Source of the DNA: Dipteronia dyeriana
Lineage: Eukaryota; Streptophyta; Magnoliopsida; Sapindales; Sapindaceae
NCBI GenBank assembly: GCA_032871835.1
Contig: CM065298.1
Span: 72,444,154-72,508,153, forward strand
Direction of reading: 5' to 3'
DNA length: 64,000 nucleotides
Within the stretch, counting starts at the first letter, position 1; each line of letters begins with the position of its first letter. Made by a program: the position numbers and the translations under genes. Below the pieces are notes generated by a model. The model did not search any database. It saw nothing but the letters and a program-made list of their open reading frames with translations, and had not been told where the DNA came from. Below, in pieces: positions 32,816 to 44,601 of the stretch.

Positions 32816-34592
32816 CTTAAGGATGCATTGGAGCCTTCCCATGTCTATGTGGTTGTCTTGAATGTTGTTGAGAAGCTTTCCTTCTTTGTTATTGAGCAAG
32901 ACTTGATTGCTTCCTTGGTTGAGATTGCATGATAGGTGTCTTCCCTTTATGAGCTTTCGGTTGAGGGAAGTTAGCTTGAGGAGCCTCTGTAGGATGAGCT
33001 TGAGGTAGGCTTCTTGGTGCCACCTTCACTTGAGCACTACTTGAACACTCTCGTAGGTCAAGTTTCTTTCTAGGTAATTGATAAGAAGATGACCCATTGA
33101 AGTTGATGCTTCTTACAAAAATGGTCTTGCTTGGAGTGGAGGACATCTTGTCATCTTCAAACACAAGCCCCTTCTTGTCACTTGGCCTCTTTCCAACATC
33201 TAGCATGTGGTCAAGTTTTTTTGTGCTAGAGTTCATCTTGGCCAACAACTATCTGCATCTTCAAGCTCTTTCTTCAACCCTTCTTCACTCCTCTTCGATC
33301 TCACCAATTCTTCATTTAGTTGGTCAACTTGAGTTGAGAGGTCTAGGTTTTCTTCTTTTAATCTCTTGATTTCATTCTTGTTCTTTAACCTTGAACTCTC
33401 AAACTTAGCCATGTAGTCCTTGAGATCCATCCTATCCACACTTCCATTTATGGATTGTGATGAAGATCCATCATCACTTGAGTAGTTTTCCTCTTGACTT
33501 TCATTCTCTTCTTCACTAGCATATTTGCTCCTAAGAGAGGATGTAAATGCTATGAAGTTAGCCATGAGTTCTTCATCATCCGAAGACTCATCCCCTTCAT
33601 TGGAGTTATCACTTTCACTCTATGTGGCAGTCATCACTTTCCTTTTTCTTGACCATGTGATTTGCACATTCCGGGGCAAAGTGACCTATCCCACCACATT
33701 CATAGCATTGGACTCCTTTCTTCTCGGTCTTTTCTTGCCTAGGCTCAAACTTTTTGAAGGGAGCCTTTGTCTTGAAGTCTTGACCCTTGGATCCAACACC
33801 TTTCCTCTCGGACTTGTAGAATTTCCTAAACGTCCTCATTAGCAAGGCCATCTCTTCATCCGAGTCATCACCTTCCTCCTGCTCAACTTTGGAGGCTTTC
33901 AAAGCAATATCATTTTGCTTTTTCGATGGTGTGGAGTTAGGACATTTCCTAGATTCATAAGCTAGAAGCTTCCCAATCACTTCACTTGGCTTTATATCCT
34001 TATAACCACTATTCTCTTCTACAGCCGTCACCTTAGACTCAAATCTATTGGGTAAAGATCTCATAATCTTCTGCTTGATCTTCCTATCCGAATAAGGATC
34101 ACCAAGTTGATGACTTTGGTTCACAATGTCCATCAACCTCACTTCAAAGTCATTGAAGCACTCGTTCTCATCCATCTTGAGCAATTCAAATTGTGTTTGG
34201 GGAACTTAAAGCTTCGACTCCTTAACCATATCGGTTCTCTCATGTGCAAATTCTAGGATATCCCATGCCTCCTTAGCTATCCTAGTATTTTGAACCAACT
34301 TGTACTGATTCTCATCCATTGCACATAGGATGGCATGCATTGTCTTCTTATTCCACTTTGATGCCTCAAACTCTTGTGTGTTCCACTGTGCCTTTGGCTT
34401 GAGTATATCATCTCCTCCATTTATAGGAGTCATCATGGGTGGAGTGTAGCCATCTTCAACCGCCATCCATGCTATGTCATGAATTTGGCAAATGTACGAC
34501 TCCATCTTGCCTTTCCAAGAGGCATAATTCAATCCGGTGAGAAGTGGAGGTCTAGTACTAGAAACTCCCTCATTGCCACCATTTCCACTCAT
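32816..34592 (-). pseudogene. C2b gag
   Basis: ATG at 34592 (MSGNGGNEG), then LNYASWKGKMESYICQIHD, MDENECFNDFEVRLMDIVNQ, DDSDEEMALLMRTF, the intact zinc knuckle CYECGGIGHFAPEC near 33690-33730, DLKDYMAKFESSRLKNKNE and the coiled coil LKEENLDLSTQVDQLNEEL (33300-33430). The 3' part is Ser/Lys/Gln-rich. Breaks: a frameshift with TAA at 34206-34208, a frame change near 33610 and near 33235, and TAA codons at 32889-32891 and 32819-32821 where Gln codons are expected. Gag forms the particle and binds RNA. Confidence 0.9.
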
Positions 34593-34702
34593 TGTGTTTA
34601 ATGAATGAATGATATGAATGCAAGTGTATGAATGATCAATACACACACAAAATGCAACACAAACCAAAATGAGTAAGGATCACCTATGTATGTCTAGGAA
34701 CC

Positions 34703-34714
34703 TGTTTTGATACC
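34703..34714 (-). other. C2b primer binding site (tRNA-iMet)
   Basis: Minus strand TGGTATCAAAAC, two bases after the LTR end. It differs from the iMet complement by G-to-A at the tenth position class (TGGTATCAGAGC expected). Confidence 0.85.
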
Positions 34715-34717
34715 AAT

Positions 34718-36292
34718 TGAAAAAAATATTATGGTGTGTAATATTAATTGGGTGAATAGATTTTAAATAAATTTTACCCAATTTTTGTTAAAGACCAAGT
34801 TGACAAAAATGCCCCTATCTAGTTACAAAAATACCACAAGTGTAATAAATGCGGAAATAGTAAAGACACTTGAGATATACGTGGAACTCCAAATGGGAAA
34901 AACCACGGGCTGATGAGTACGCCACACTAGAACCTCAAATCCACTAATGGCAAAGGAATTACAACCTAATCCCGGTTTAATCCACCACCACTACCTAATC
35001 CCGGTATAAGTAAACCTAGTCCATCTTGCTTGCGATTTAAGCTACCTACTCCCGGAAGCAACACAAGTCTTACTTCTCAATGAAGAGATAAAATGTCCTA
35101 AGTGAATATATGATGATATTCAATGAACAAGCAAGGCTAGGAAACCCTATATGCTTATCTAGGATAATGAGATGACAATTAATGCAATCCTAGATATTAA
35201 TAGCTAAATGACATGTTCAAGAAGCTTAGCTAAACATAGATCAAACAATCCTATGAAGCTATCACAATACAACACTCAATCATGGCATCACAACAATCTC
35301 TAATTTGTATCTAGAAAATGTTCTAAGAGCATACAAATAATTAAAGAGAAGGCTTAGCAAGTAAAACACTTAACTTGTAAGAAGATAGTGAAGAACTTAC
35401 CAAACAGGATGTGATGAAGCAAACCTATCCATTGATGCACTCTAAATGAACTTAGATGATGCAAGATGAAGTTTTTATGCACATGTGAATGCTTTGATTG
35501 ATTAAAAATGAGTTCTTGGAAGAGTTTTTCCTTTGAAATGTGTTCTAAGGAAAATATGTGATGTTATGAACTCTTGCATGACCTTAAATTAAAGAGTTAT
35601 ATATATATATGAGATCCAAACAAAGTGAGGTCATTTTGGAAAAAAATTTCCAGCTTCCTCTGTATGCTGGTCGAGTAGCGCACCAGCAGTGCACAACCTA
35701 ATTTTTCAATAGGCGTGGGTCGACTGACGCATCTCAGTGGCACAACACATGCGACGATCCAGTGGAATGTTACGCTGGTGAGGCTGTGCTAGTTGAGTAG
35801 CTCACCACCAGCGCACTACCCATTTTTGCATCTTTACGTTGGTGCAGCAACCCAACTCAGTGGCGCAACACATGCGATAATCCACTGGAATGTTACGCTG
35901 GTGAGGTGCGCTGGTCGAGGAGCGCCCATCCGGGCGCAAAGCCTATTTTCAACACTCAAACACACGCAATCAATAAGTTCAAGAGTGATGAAAAATGCAT
36001 CCTATTCTAATGCCAAGCATGGCATAAAATATTTAATTACAAGATGCAAATAAATAAACAAGAGTCATTTAAACCAAAATGCACACAAGAATAAACACAC
36101 AGCATATATGAATAAGAGTTATGCATGAATTTGTGAGTGTGTGCAACTATCTCTTCAATGCAAGTAAGCACAAGAATTTTACCTTAGGTGCTTCTCCTCT
36201 TGAGGTCTTGAGAGCCTAAGCTACCCTTACATAATACCCCAAACATGTGATTTGTTCACGAAATAAGCCAATCAATAAATGAAGACTTTACA
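34718..36292 (-). mobile_element. C2b 5' LTR
   Basis: Minus-strand LTR from TGTAAAGTCTTC at 36292 to TTTCA at 34718. It carries the stem-loop at about 34880-34907 (ACGTGGAACTCC...GGGAAAAACCACGG) and the GC-rich tandem block. It is the full-length LTR of the pair. Confidence 0.95.
35660..35945. repeat. GC-rich tandem block in the C2b 5' LTR
   Basis: Third instance of the GCTGGTCGAGTAGCGCACCA / CAGTGGAATGTTACGCTGG block. Confidence 0.8.
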
Positions 36293-36749
36293 TTTTGTTT
36301 TTCAAAAAAAAAAAAAAACTAACTTCTGACCATTTTTTTTTGTAAAGATGGTCGAGTAAGGAGATCTTTTAGATACTTCTGAGACGTATCTTTGTAGTTC
36401 TTATGCATTTTTTTCCTCTATTCTGACTATTCAAATTTATAAACTCTCCATTGTGATATCATTGACTAATCCTTTTGTTCATTAAGTAATCTTGAGAAAT
36501 TTTTCTAACTATTCTGGACACACACGCTCATTGACACGTGATTATGTGCAGTAAGTTGAGATTTTACGATATTTAGTTCTGAAATATCATTCAAGGGTAA
36601 CAAACGAAGGCACTGGTCTTGTTTAAAAAAATATATAGTAATAATAATAATAATATTTTTGTGTGTTGTGACCAAAACTCTTACTTAGTAGCCGGACCTT
36701 ATGCCTCGGTAAGCATAGAGTGTTCACGCAAAACGGTTCTGGAAAAGAA

Positions 36750-37015
36750 TAAAGTGCAGCTCCGTAGCCTCTTTAACTCGAGCAATTAAGTCCGAGGGGT
36801 GCTTCAACACCTAATGCCCTAAGACCAACTGGTTTGGGAGTCATTGACCTAAAGCTCGTTACACTGGTTAAAGAGAAAGCTGAAGGGAATTGTTCTATTA
36901 AAAAAAACATCTGCAATCCGAGTAATTAAGCCCGCATGAGTGTTTAATACTTAATGCCCTAAAGCCAACTGGTTTGGGAGTCAATGGCCTAAAGCTCGCT
37001 AAATGGATTAAATAT
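36750..37015. repeat. Two direct repeats of about 110 bp in the G2 LTR
   Basis: GAGCAATTAAGTCCGAGGG...TAATGCCCTAAGACCAACTGGTTTGGGAGTCA and its second copy (CGAGTAATTAAGCCCG...CCAACTGGTTTGGGAGTCAA), ending at CTAAAGCTCG. Confidence 0.75.
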
Positions 37016-37589
37016 GGAATGTTTGTTTCCAATTTTGTTATATTAAAAAAGAAACAGTAAAACTACTGCCTAAGGAAAAAGCCCTGACTAGATTTCAGAA
37101 AGAAAATGTTGTTTGATTTCAATTGAATCTCATAGTTATCGTGTTGATTTTTATTAAGCGCAAGAAAGTTTGATTGATAACTCAATTGATGACTGGTTGT
37201 CAAAGGTGAGAAAAAAGGTATGGGAGAGTTTGTCTATTTGGTAGTTAAGAGATTTGAATTTGAGTTTTTACTATTTTCACTTTAGTTGCTAGGGACTAGC
37301 AATAAGCTTGTTAGGGGATGTGATTAACACTGAGAAGTGTATGTTTACTAAAGGATAATATCATAATTTCACACTTCCAATACGATTAATTTCCCAATTT
37401 AGACATAATTTAGTTCGCTTGCTTAAATAAATGTGTTGTGTAGTAATCAGTATATTTTTATTTGTATTTTAGAGGTAATTCGATCAATTCAGAATTATGG
37501 AGAAGTCAGATGGCGAAGCAAACATCGTTTTCAAGTTTAGAACGTCAAAGACCTTAGGAAGGCCACGAAGAGCATTTTTGTAATTTTGA

Positions 37590-37704
37590 CTATTCACTGT
37601 TCACAGTTGACTATTCACGGTTCACAGTTGACTTTCACTGTTCACAGTTGACTTTCACTGTTCACAGTTGACTTTCACTGTTCACAGTTGACTTTCACTG
37701 TTCT
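37590..37704. repeat. 20-bp tandem repeat in the G2 LTR
   Basis: At least four exact head-to-tail copies of TTCACAGTTGACTTTCACTG between 37621 and 37700, with variant copies before them. Confidence 0.95.
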
Positions 37705-38031
37705 TGATGACATGGCACATTCCTATTGGACCAAACTGCGAGTGTACCGTACACGCAGCTGTAGAGAATCACATTCTATAAGTCGGTGCACTGTTCATAG
37801 TTGACTTTCTAGAAGATTATTGACCGATGACGCGCATATTTCTATTAGCCTAAATTTTGAGTGCATCGTACACGTGCTGCAGAGAATAATATTCTAGAAG
37901 TTGGTGCACTATTGACTATTGAATTTCATAGATGCATTTTTTGTTCACTGTTCATTATTCACTGATGACGTGGCACAATCTAGACGCTCCATTCTAAGTT
38001 CATCCGATGGTCAATTTTCATCCGTATTTTG

Positions 38032-38040
38032 TATAAATAG
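38032..38040 (+). promoter_or_regulatory. TATA box of the G2 LTR
   Basis: TATAAATAG in TTTGTATAAATAGGGGACC, within U3/R of the plus-oriented LTR. Confidence 0.6.
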
Positions 38041-38257
38041 GGGACCTTTCCCCCCTAATTTACACATTCTGAATCCAAATATGATATTAGATTTATAAAA
38101 TTCTCTCTTTTGTTCTCAAATTCTTAGTTTAAATAAAATAGCTACTTTCTAGTTAAATTATGTCTGGCTAATTTTATATAGTTGGGGCCAAAGGTGATAC
38201 TGTTGGTATGGAAAATACGATCCAATTTTGGTAAGTTTATTATTTTTTTGCTTTCTT

Positions 38258-38560
38258 CCCTCTGATCTTTGTGAAGTTTTTGACTCACTGTAGACAAACA
38301 GATATTGTCTAGCACAGTGATTACTCTTACCCATATTTATCAGATAGTCGTTTCTCCTCTCTAATCTTTGTGAAGTTTGTGACTCACTGTAGATAGACAG
38401 ATATTGTCTAGCATAGTGGGTACTTTTGCCTATATCTATCAGAGAGTGGTTTATCCCCTCTGATCTTTATGGAGTTTTGACTCACTGTAGACAGACAAAT
38501 GTTGTCTAGCACAATGAGTACTTTTACCCACATCTATCAGAGAGTGGTCAGTGGAGTGGA
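38258..38560. repeat. ~100-bp tandem repeat, three copies, in the G2 LTR
   Basis: Units CTGATCTTTGTGAAG...GACTCACTGTAGACA...ATATTGTCTAGCACAGTG...TATCAGA begin near 38261, 38358 and 38457. Confidence 0.85.
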
Positions 38561-38811
38561 ATACCCTCCCATTAATCTGGACTAAATATTAATTATTGGA
38601 TCATATTCGAATTACTAACAGTGGATCCCTTAGCCCCGGTTTTAATTTTAATTGATTTACATTTTATAACAAGCTTAATAATTAACCTAGATAATTAATT
38701 CTACAATGACAAGTGAACAACCTCCCTGTGGTTTGACCAGGTCTTACCGGTTAATTTATTACTATGACATTCTTATACTTGGGAGTAGGAACACTTCTTT
38801 AGGATGTGTCA

Positions 38812-39720
38812 AGGTGCTAAAGATTGAAGCAGTCTAGGAAGGATAGGTCACTTGGCTGTCCATAATCAGGAAATATCTAGAAGATGGAGAACTGACTGAA
38901 GATATAATTGAAGCAAAGTGCATTAGATATAGGGTCGTCAGGTATTCGATAATTGGAATAGAACTCTGCAGATGGTGGTTTTCAAAAATCCTAAAAATGT
39001 GTGTTGGCCTAACAGAAGGTGGTAAGATTCTGGCAAGTATTCACAAAGAGGTGTGTGGAAACCACACTAGGTTTGGCCCATAAAACCCTTAGACAAGGTT
39101 TCTATTGGCCAAGCCTATTCTAAGATTCACATTCAATAATAGAAAAGTGTAACACTTGCCAAAGGATAACATATGATATCAAGCAACCACCCGAATGCTT
39201 GAAGAATCTGACCTCCCCTTAGCCATTTGCGATGTGGGGACTGGACCCGATCGGCCTAATGCCAATAACAACCAAAGGAGGCACAATGCATGCTATTGTG
39301 ACAGTAGATTAATTCACAAAATTGGCGGAGGCAGAAGCACTCATGCATATAACAGAGGCCAACATAACGAGCTTCGTAAAGAAGAATATCATATATTAGT
39401 TTGGGATCCTAAATACAATCATTACTGACAACGGGACCCAGTTTGATAGTAATAAATTCAGAGAGAAGTGCCAGAACTACAACATCAAAAACTATTATGC
39501 TACGCTTGCCCATCCTCAGACAAATGAGTAGTCTGAAAACAAGATCATCAAACACACCCTAAAGACCAAGCTTGACACTAAAAAGGGGAATTGGGTAGAC
39601 AAACTACATGAGGTGCTTTAGGCTTACCAGGCGACCGAAAGGACAACAACAGGATAAACTCCCTTTTTGTTGGCATTTGGGAGTGAAACAGTAATACCAG
39701 TCAAGTTTAGCAAATTTGAT
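38812..39720 (+). pseudogene. G1 integrase
   Basis: Resumes G1 pol after the nested block. Fragments in three frames: WLSIIRKYLEDGELTEDIIEA and YRVVRYSIIG (zinc-domain region), KEVCGNHT, CNTCQRITYDIKQPPECLKN, PFAMWGLDPIGLMP (first Asp), IITDNGTQFDSNKFREK (second Asp), ATLAHPQTNE, then IIKHTLKTKLDTKKGNWVD and TPFLLAFGSETVIPV. Order and wording are those of Tat integrases. Stops and frameshifts are too many for function. RNase H and the end of RT that should precede it are gone. Confidence 0.85.
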
Positions 39721-41178
39721 TGAAGTTATTTATATTAGTCCTCTTGAGAGAAGAATTCTAAGTAGTCAAGAAAACATTTTCTAATTTTGCCTTCATTTAC
39801 AAAGGCAATCTCGTAACACTTGAGATTGCTAATGCCAAATGGGTGATATGGGGGCCCAGTAAGGAGGCCGAAAGAATATGTCACAAAGATAATGCACACT
39901 CTTCGAAACTAACTAGGTGTATAGAAACACTGTTAGAGTGCCTTCAGAACATAAGTACATAATGGGTTACGTAGAAAGCTAATTAGGGAAGTAAGGCATT
40001 CATGCTTGAATCACTGCCAGTAAAATATCGAGCAATGACAAGATAAGTCGGTGAAATATGAACTACCCTCATTGTAGTGAATCTTGAGCAATAAACAACT
40101 AGGAGACATCTCAGTGACTTAGTTGACTGATAAATGACAAGCGTCTATAAATTACGTACCGTGCAAATGGTCCACGAAAAGAACACTACTTTGGATTAGA
40201 CTAAGTTTGGTCAATTAAAGAGATAGCTGATCAGGTTAAAATCAGAGGTAATTAGTTAACAAGATAATTGATTAAGACAGACCAAGTTCGGTCAGTTATA
40301 AGGATAACTGATCGGGTCAATGATCATCGATCTACGAGGATCAGCGATCCAATAACCGGTTGGGTTAACGAAGTAGTCATTTAGTAAAGATAATATATCT
40401 AAACAAAGTTAATACCACTTGACACCATTATGCACATTGTTTAATTTAATGAGTAACCCAACCATATACAAATTGTTTAGTTAAGATGAGTCCTTTAACC
40501 TAGTGTGACAATAAAAACAGACTTTTGAAGGATAAAGAGTCGAACCATTGCAGTAAAACAATCGTTCGTATAATTTTACATGGAATCTGTAAAATAAAGT
40601 ATTGGAAGAGAAATACATGTACAATGGGTAAGCAATGGTACGGCAGAATCAAGCTCCTAATGTGCTCGAGGAACCTTTAGGGGGTTATCATTGTCTTCAT
40701 AGCCTTTGGTTAGGCCTCCAAAGTTTGGCCAACATATATCATTATCTGGCTCATCGACCACGAAGAGAGAGTAATTAATGTTAGGCAAGGGTCCAATGTT
40801 AGTTCCCTTTGTCAAAGTGCACTCTCATCTCTTACGTGAAAGGTCACCAAGAAGGACTTGGAAAGGAGTTCTATATGCATGATGTGGGGGTCCTTCCCGA
40901 TCGACTTACAATAAGCTCTCCATCTTATCCTTTAAGTTTTTATGGCATCCAGAGACTCAGCCTTATGCTTCTGGATCATTCTATCCCATTTCTGATGAGC
41001 CTCTCCAGAAGACCGCTCCTTACCATTGAAAAACATCCGAGCGGTGACCGACCATCATTCAAGCTCCCTCAACATAACAAGTTAAAAGTAGGAGACCTCT
41101 TATATCTATCAACGTTCTAAACTTCGAGGGCTAGTCTAGCCTCTTAGAAAAGAACTTCCATGCTGATCCGCTGCTGGT
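39721..41178 (+). other. G1 spacer between integrase and antisense ORF
   Basis: Mostly non-coding. About 40190-40370 repeats short units such as GACCAAGTTCGGTCAGTT and AACTGATCGGGTCA. A strongly degraded tail of the antisense ORF may lie at 40620-41170, but I cannot support it. Confidence 0.5.
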
Positions 41179-41640
41179 CTAGATCTTTAGGTAGCCACTT
41201 ATGGTGGAGTTAAGCTTTATTAGATGCTTGTTGGGATTTGAACATAGATTACTGAGCGGAAGTAAGGGTATCCTTAGCCACTTTAGCTTCTTGTTTGAGT
41301 TTGGTAGCCTCTGTTTCAGCCAAGATGGCCCTTGATTCGAGCTCGACATTCCGTAATTCTGCCTTGGCAACCCTCACTTCCAACTCACCATTCTTAGTGG
41401 TAAGCTCCCTAATGCTCTCACTAGTTATGGAAGCCTTACTCTGAACACTGGCCACTATTCTACCCAAGGAAATCTCAATTGTATCCCCCTTTTTTAGCTT
41501 TTCCTCATACCATTTATTGATTTTTGACTCGCCGGTTGAAGAGAATTTGAGAGCCTTATTTTTCTCAGCGAGCTCTTTTATTAGTCGGGATATTTTCACA
41601 ACCTATCTATTATGAGTAGCCAAAGCTCTGGTTAATTCCT
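41179..41640 (-). pseudogene. G1 antisense ORF, coiled-coil part
   Basis: On minus, 116 open codons (MKISRLIKELAEKNKALKF, then KWYEEKLKKGDTIEISL, ELTTKNGELEVRVAKAEL, ATKLKQEAKVAKDTL) form a charged coiled coil. It is the downstream part of the ORF that begins near 46959-47013, separated from it by the C4 insertion. Antisense ORFs between integrase and 3' LTR are known in Tat elements; their function is unknown. G3 has a matching coiled-coil segment at 62012-62260. Confidence 0.55.
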
Positions 41641-42819
41641 CCATAGCCTAAAAAAAGTGTAAGAGTGGAGACAAGCCAGAATAAGGATGAAAGATGTAGA
41701 ACACTCACATATACACCATTGTTGAAGATCATGTGTATCCGCTCGGAGCTATTGGTAGTTTTGGCCTGCTTCCAACCTCTATCTTCAATATAACCCTCAC
41801 CTGTAAATATATAGCATACTATGGCAATGGGGTCAACTAATGAATCACACGAGCTGAATGGCGGAAGAGGCTTAGATGGCTTTTTGTTCAGTGAAGGCGG
41901 AGGGATTGTGTTAGGACTTTGAGTTATGTTGGCATTATTCTATATCAAAACAACATTTCCTTTATATTGTTTAGTTGTTTAGGATTCATGATGATTCAAG
42001 CTTCGAAGATGAAATGCCAACTATTCAAGCACGTTCGAGTCTTTAAAAGGAAAAGTGCTTCATGATTCTACAAAGGTATATTAAGACCTTTCTTTTCTCT
42101 TTCAAGGCTTAGGCGCGCACACACACACAATTCATACATATGTGTCCCTACATAGTTGTGCACCATTAAATGTGCATGCACACAAATATCATACATTTGT
42201 GTCCCTGCATCATAGCGCATCATTTGGTATAACACATTGACACACTTGATATTGAATGCTCATGCATTGGTATGAAAATAACATGCTTTGGAAAATGCAT
42301 GATTGAAGACTATCTCTATGTAGTTTGCATTCTAGTATGAAATGTGTTTGTATGTATAAATGTTTGTATAACATGGATATTGAACTTGATTTTAGTCTTA
42401 AATCATTCTTGATTGAGTTCCAAACATTTTGGTTACTCACACTTTCAATTTCAAGTTCTATGTCAAAAAATACTGCACTTTCAACTCATGTTGCATACAT
42501 TGTCTTCGTCTTCGTATATCGACTCAAATTATTATTTTCTGAGTTGAGTATCTTATATGTCCATGTCCATGAGAGAGTTACAGTTGGTAATCCATAAACG
42601 GATTCAAATTCGGAGTTCGGAGGCCAAAGAACGGTTGAAGAACGTGAGAGGAGGGCAAGGGAGGAGCACCATGGCCAAAAGCCATCACATGGGGCAAGCC
42701 CGAGATGACGCGTGGCCAATCTCGGCCACAACTCCTTGCTGCCTCGAGATGCCCATGCACAATCTTGGGGAAGCATTTTCAAAGGGGGTATTTTGGTCCT
42801 TTCATGCTCTTTTGTTCCC

Positions 42820-42836
42820 TCTCCTTTATATATCTC
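42820..42836 (+). promoter_or_regulatory. TATA box of C4
   Basis: CCTTTATATATCTCTTC, followed by CT-rich leader DNA. Confidence 0.45.
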
Positions 42837-43854
42837 TTCTCTCTCTCATTTGAATCCATGGAAGAAGAAAGAAAATGTAGTGCAGAAAATTTCCAGGTTT
42901 TTTCTCTCAACTTTGAATCACCATATCTCTCTCATTTCTTATCCGATTTGAGTGATTCAAGTTGGAGAAGTTTCTTATTGAAGTGCTCTATCAACTACAA
43001 GCAACCTTGAAGTCATTGTTTCAAGTTTTCTGATGGATCGTACCATTTTCTTAACTTTACTTGAAATTGACAAGGTATTTATTTATCTTTTGATTTCCTT
43101 GATTCTAATGTTCAAATACCTTGGGTCTTCTCCCTACTTGTGTGTATTTGAATTTAACATATGTTGATGAGTGATAGATGTTCAATTAAATGCTAGTTGT
43201 GCTTAATTAGAAACTTGATTGTTTAATCAAACTTATGTTTTCACATGATTGTGAGTTGTATTGTGCTAGCTTCTTATCTAGGACTATTTGTGCTTTGGTT
43301 GACTTTATTTTTATGATTAATAGTCTTATCATTTGCTAGAATTCATTTATTGAATAGATCTAGGATTAGCACATTTGATTTTATAGTTAGAGTCTATTAG
43401 AGTTTAATTGACTATTTTATGAATATATGCTCTAAATGATTGATAGAGATTTGATTGATCATATCTTGTGTTTCTAGCATTTTTGTTTTAGTTCTATAGT
43501 CTTGAATATGTGCTTCATGAACATGTTTATTTCAAGCTTTAGAAGCATGAATCAAATCTCGATGTAAAGTGTGTGTTTGGAAATTTGACATGCTCTAGAT
43601 TTTTATTCATGCATAAGATCTAGAAAATCTTGTTTTGAGAACTTTATTGTATATGTCTAGATCTTCATGGTGTGTACCTAATCCATATTTCATATGCTCA
43701 GGCATCATCTTGTGTGGTGTCATTTTTGGATAATAAACTAGAAAATATACTTTGTGTGCTCATTGATTAATTCTAGTTTCCATAGAATTTGTTGATCATC
43801 TTATTCTATATTACTTGCTTGTTTGCATTTTGCATTCATGATCACTTAGATGCC

Positions 43855-44045
43855 TTGTGAGAAGGAAGTCTTGACAATAGGTGTGAGACCTATGTTGTTG
43901 AGCAAGGAAGTCTTGGTTGGAGGTGGGAGACCTCGGAATGTCAAGCAAGGAAGTCTTGCCTAGGGTTGTGAGGATCCGGAAGGGTGAGCAAGGAAGTCTT
44001 GACAAGAGGTGTGATGCCTTAGAATGTTGAGCAAGAGGGTGACTT
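43855..44045. repeat. ~45-bp tandem repeat, about four copies, in C4
   Basis: Units share GAGCAAGGAAGTCTTG followed by a GGTGTGAGACCT-like stretch. Confidence 0.85.
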
Positions 44046-44218
44046 ATTCATGAGTAGGATAAGAGGGTGGTTCTAGGTGAAGGGGTCACTTGAGAGATTC
44101 TACTTGTCTTATCTACTAGTGGATTATGATTGCCTGTGGTTGCTAACCCGTGGATGTTTCCTCTTTGGAGGTTTACCACGTAAATATCTTGTGTCAACTT
44201 TCTCTATCCTTATCTCTC

Positions 44219-44241
44219 ATATATATATATATATATATATT
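44219..44241. repeat. (TA)n tract in C4
   Basis: About eleven TA units next to the stem-loop region. Confidence 0.85.
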
Positions 44242-44601
44242 TGTAATTGACTTCCTTTCACAATATTGTTTTTATATGTTAGATAACTTTGTATCTTGTG
44301 ATATTCCATTCAAATTGTAAAGTACCACATTGTAATACTCTAAGTACAACTTATGGAATTTTGTTCTACATTGAATATATTTGTACATAAGATACATTGA
44401 TTCTTGTTGTATGTTTTGTAGACAAAGAGTGGAGATTTGAGCATACTTGAATATAATGTTTTCTCATAACAATCATGTTGAATGTTAACTTGTATGCTCA
44501 TCAAGGTTTTGTCACAAGTCTCGAAAGAATTGTTAAAAATGAGAGACAACCTATTCACCACCCCTCTAGGTTGTTTAGTATAACCTTATAGGTATTTTCC
44601 A

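Larger units (their letters stand above)
26805..36292 (-). mobile_element. C2b: near-complete Sirevirus-like Copia, minus strand
   Basis: Both LTRs, PBS, gag, protease, integrase, RT, RNase H and polypurine tract are in order, 9.5 kb. It is flanked by a perfect 5-bp duplication TTTTG (26800-26804 and 36293-36297) inside the G2 3' LTR, which makes it younger than G2. Gag with a coiled coil and the repeated polypurine motifs point to the SIRE/Sirevirus branch. Frameshifts and stops prevent autonomous activity. Confidence 0.95.
23341..38811 (+). mobile_element. G2: Athila-like Gypsy, 3' part, with two accessory ORFs; interrupted by C2b
   Basis: RNase H, integrase, a putative intron, a Cys-rich ORF, a LOG-like ORF, a polypurine tract and a 3' LTR (26788-26804 plus 36298-38811). 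Integrase wording ([33 protein letters not shown]) is that of the Athila branch. The 5' LTR, gag, protease and RT are missing. C2b occupies 26805-36292 within the 3' LTR. Confidence 0.85.
36298..38811 (+). mobile_element. G2 3' LTR, remainder
   Basis: Continues the LTR interrupted at 26804 and ends with GGGAGTAGGAACACTTC...GATGTGTCA, the usual end of Athila LTRs. It holds a TATA box and three tandem-repeat arrays. Total LTR length is about 2.5 kb. G1 integrase sequence starts right after it. Confidence 0.8.
41927..44601 (+). mobile_element. C4: probable solo LTR in the G1 antisense ORF
   Basis: 2.7 kb without coding regions that splits the G1 antisense ORF. It starts TGTTGGCATTATTC and ends near CCACCCCTCTAGGTTG...TATTTTCCA, typical plant Copia LTR ends. 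Flanks AGTTA and GATTA could be a mutated target duplication. It carries a TATA box at about 42824, tandem repeats at 43855-44045, and a hairpin motif at 44148-44185 (CCGTGGATGTTTCC...GGTTTACCACG). Confidence 0.65.

Noticed and set aside
37601..37700. Regular short repeats suggesting a CRISPR array
   Set aside because: Copies are head to tail without spacers, inside a plant LTR.
42325..43010. Several overlapping open frames on both strands
   Set aside because: They fall within the non-coding C4 LTR and resemble no known protein.
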